From an uncultured Atopobium sp. (lineage in GTDB: Bacteria; Actinomycetota; Coriobacteriia; Coriobacteriales; Atopobiaceae): a stretch of 5,934 bases of DNA. Both the position numbers and the translations under genes were made by a program. The notes under the pieces are model-generated. The model was given only the letters and a program-made list of their open reading frames with translations, was not told the origin of the DNA and ran no database searches. Below, piece by piece: positions 5,918-5,934 of this stretch. The number at the start of each line of letters is the position of its first letter. The stretch's first letter is position 1. The DNA lies in assembly GCA_946647055.1 (NCBI GenBank), contig CAMPCT010000138.1, positions 1 through 5,934 on the forward strand, in the 5' to 3' direction.

Positions 5918-5934
5918 TCGGGCCATCTGGCTCC

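Noticed and set aside
5891..5919. CIRCE-like palindrome (HrcA operator), because AGTGCTAA and TTAGCACTC are present
   Set aside because: The half-sites are in reverse order compared with CIRCE (TTAGCACTC-N9-GAGTGCTAA); with the adjacent T6 run it is a terminator.
5911..5934. Possible last codons of an upstream minus-strand gene ending in TAA inside the terminator stem
   Set aside because: Only 24 bases are available; an open frame of that length is not evidence of a gene.
1..5934. CRISPR arrays, insertion sequences, tRNA or rRNA genes
   Set aside because: No spaced repeats, transposase fragments, terminal inverted repeats or cloverleaf-capable sequence were found; the window is nearly all coding.

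Overview
The window carries seven genes, all on the minus strand, in GC-rich DNA (roughly mid-60s % by eye). It looks like a high-GC Gram-positive bacterium. A PyrR-type pyrimidine operon with an intrinsic terminator in its leader, next to a TagGH/Wzm-Wzt-like glycan exporter, suggests an actinobacterium, possibly a Coriobacteriia member such as an Olsenella, Atopobium or Collinsella relative. That placement is inference; there is no marker gene here.

In transcription order (right to left), the right edge holds an intrinsic terminator for a gene outside the window (5886-5917). A candidate extended -10 promoter (5780-5785) follows, and a leader with two small tandem hairpins. Next comes a tight four-gene unit: an ABC-2 polysaccharide/teichoic-acid export permease (4869-5705), its ATPase (4093-4860), a family 2 glycosyltransferase (2974-4089) and a CheR-family methyltransferase (1982-2920). 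Gaps are 8, 3 and 53 bases, so co-transcription is likely. The unit probably moves a lipid-linked cell-surface glycan across the membrane and adds to or modifies it. The CheR homologue is the surprise: nothing else in the window relates to chemotaxis.

The second unit is the start of the de novo pyrimidine operon, pyrR-pyrB-pyrC. PyrR (1222-1773) is the UMP-sensing RNA-binding regulator, PyrB (284-1207) is aspartate carbamoyltransferase, and PyrC (1-284, cut by the window edge) is a class I dihydroorotase. The genes are closely packed; pyrB and pyrC overlap by one base (TAATG). The 208-base gap before pyrR contains a candidate promoter, a strong terminator hairpin followed by T5CT3 just upstream of the pyrR ribosome binding site, and alternative pairings. 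This is the layout of a PyrR transcription attenuator.

The main points for follow-up are the CheR-like protein in a glycan-export operon, including its altered residues and basic N-terminal extension, and the pyr attenuator, whose PyrR-binding hairpin departs from the Bacillus consensus.
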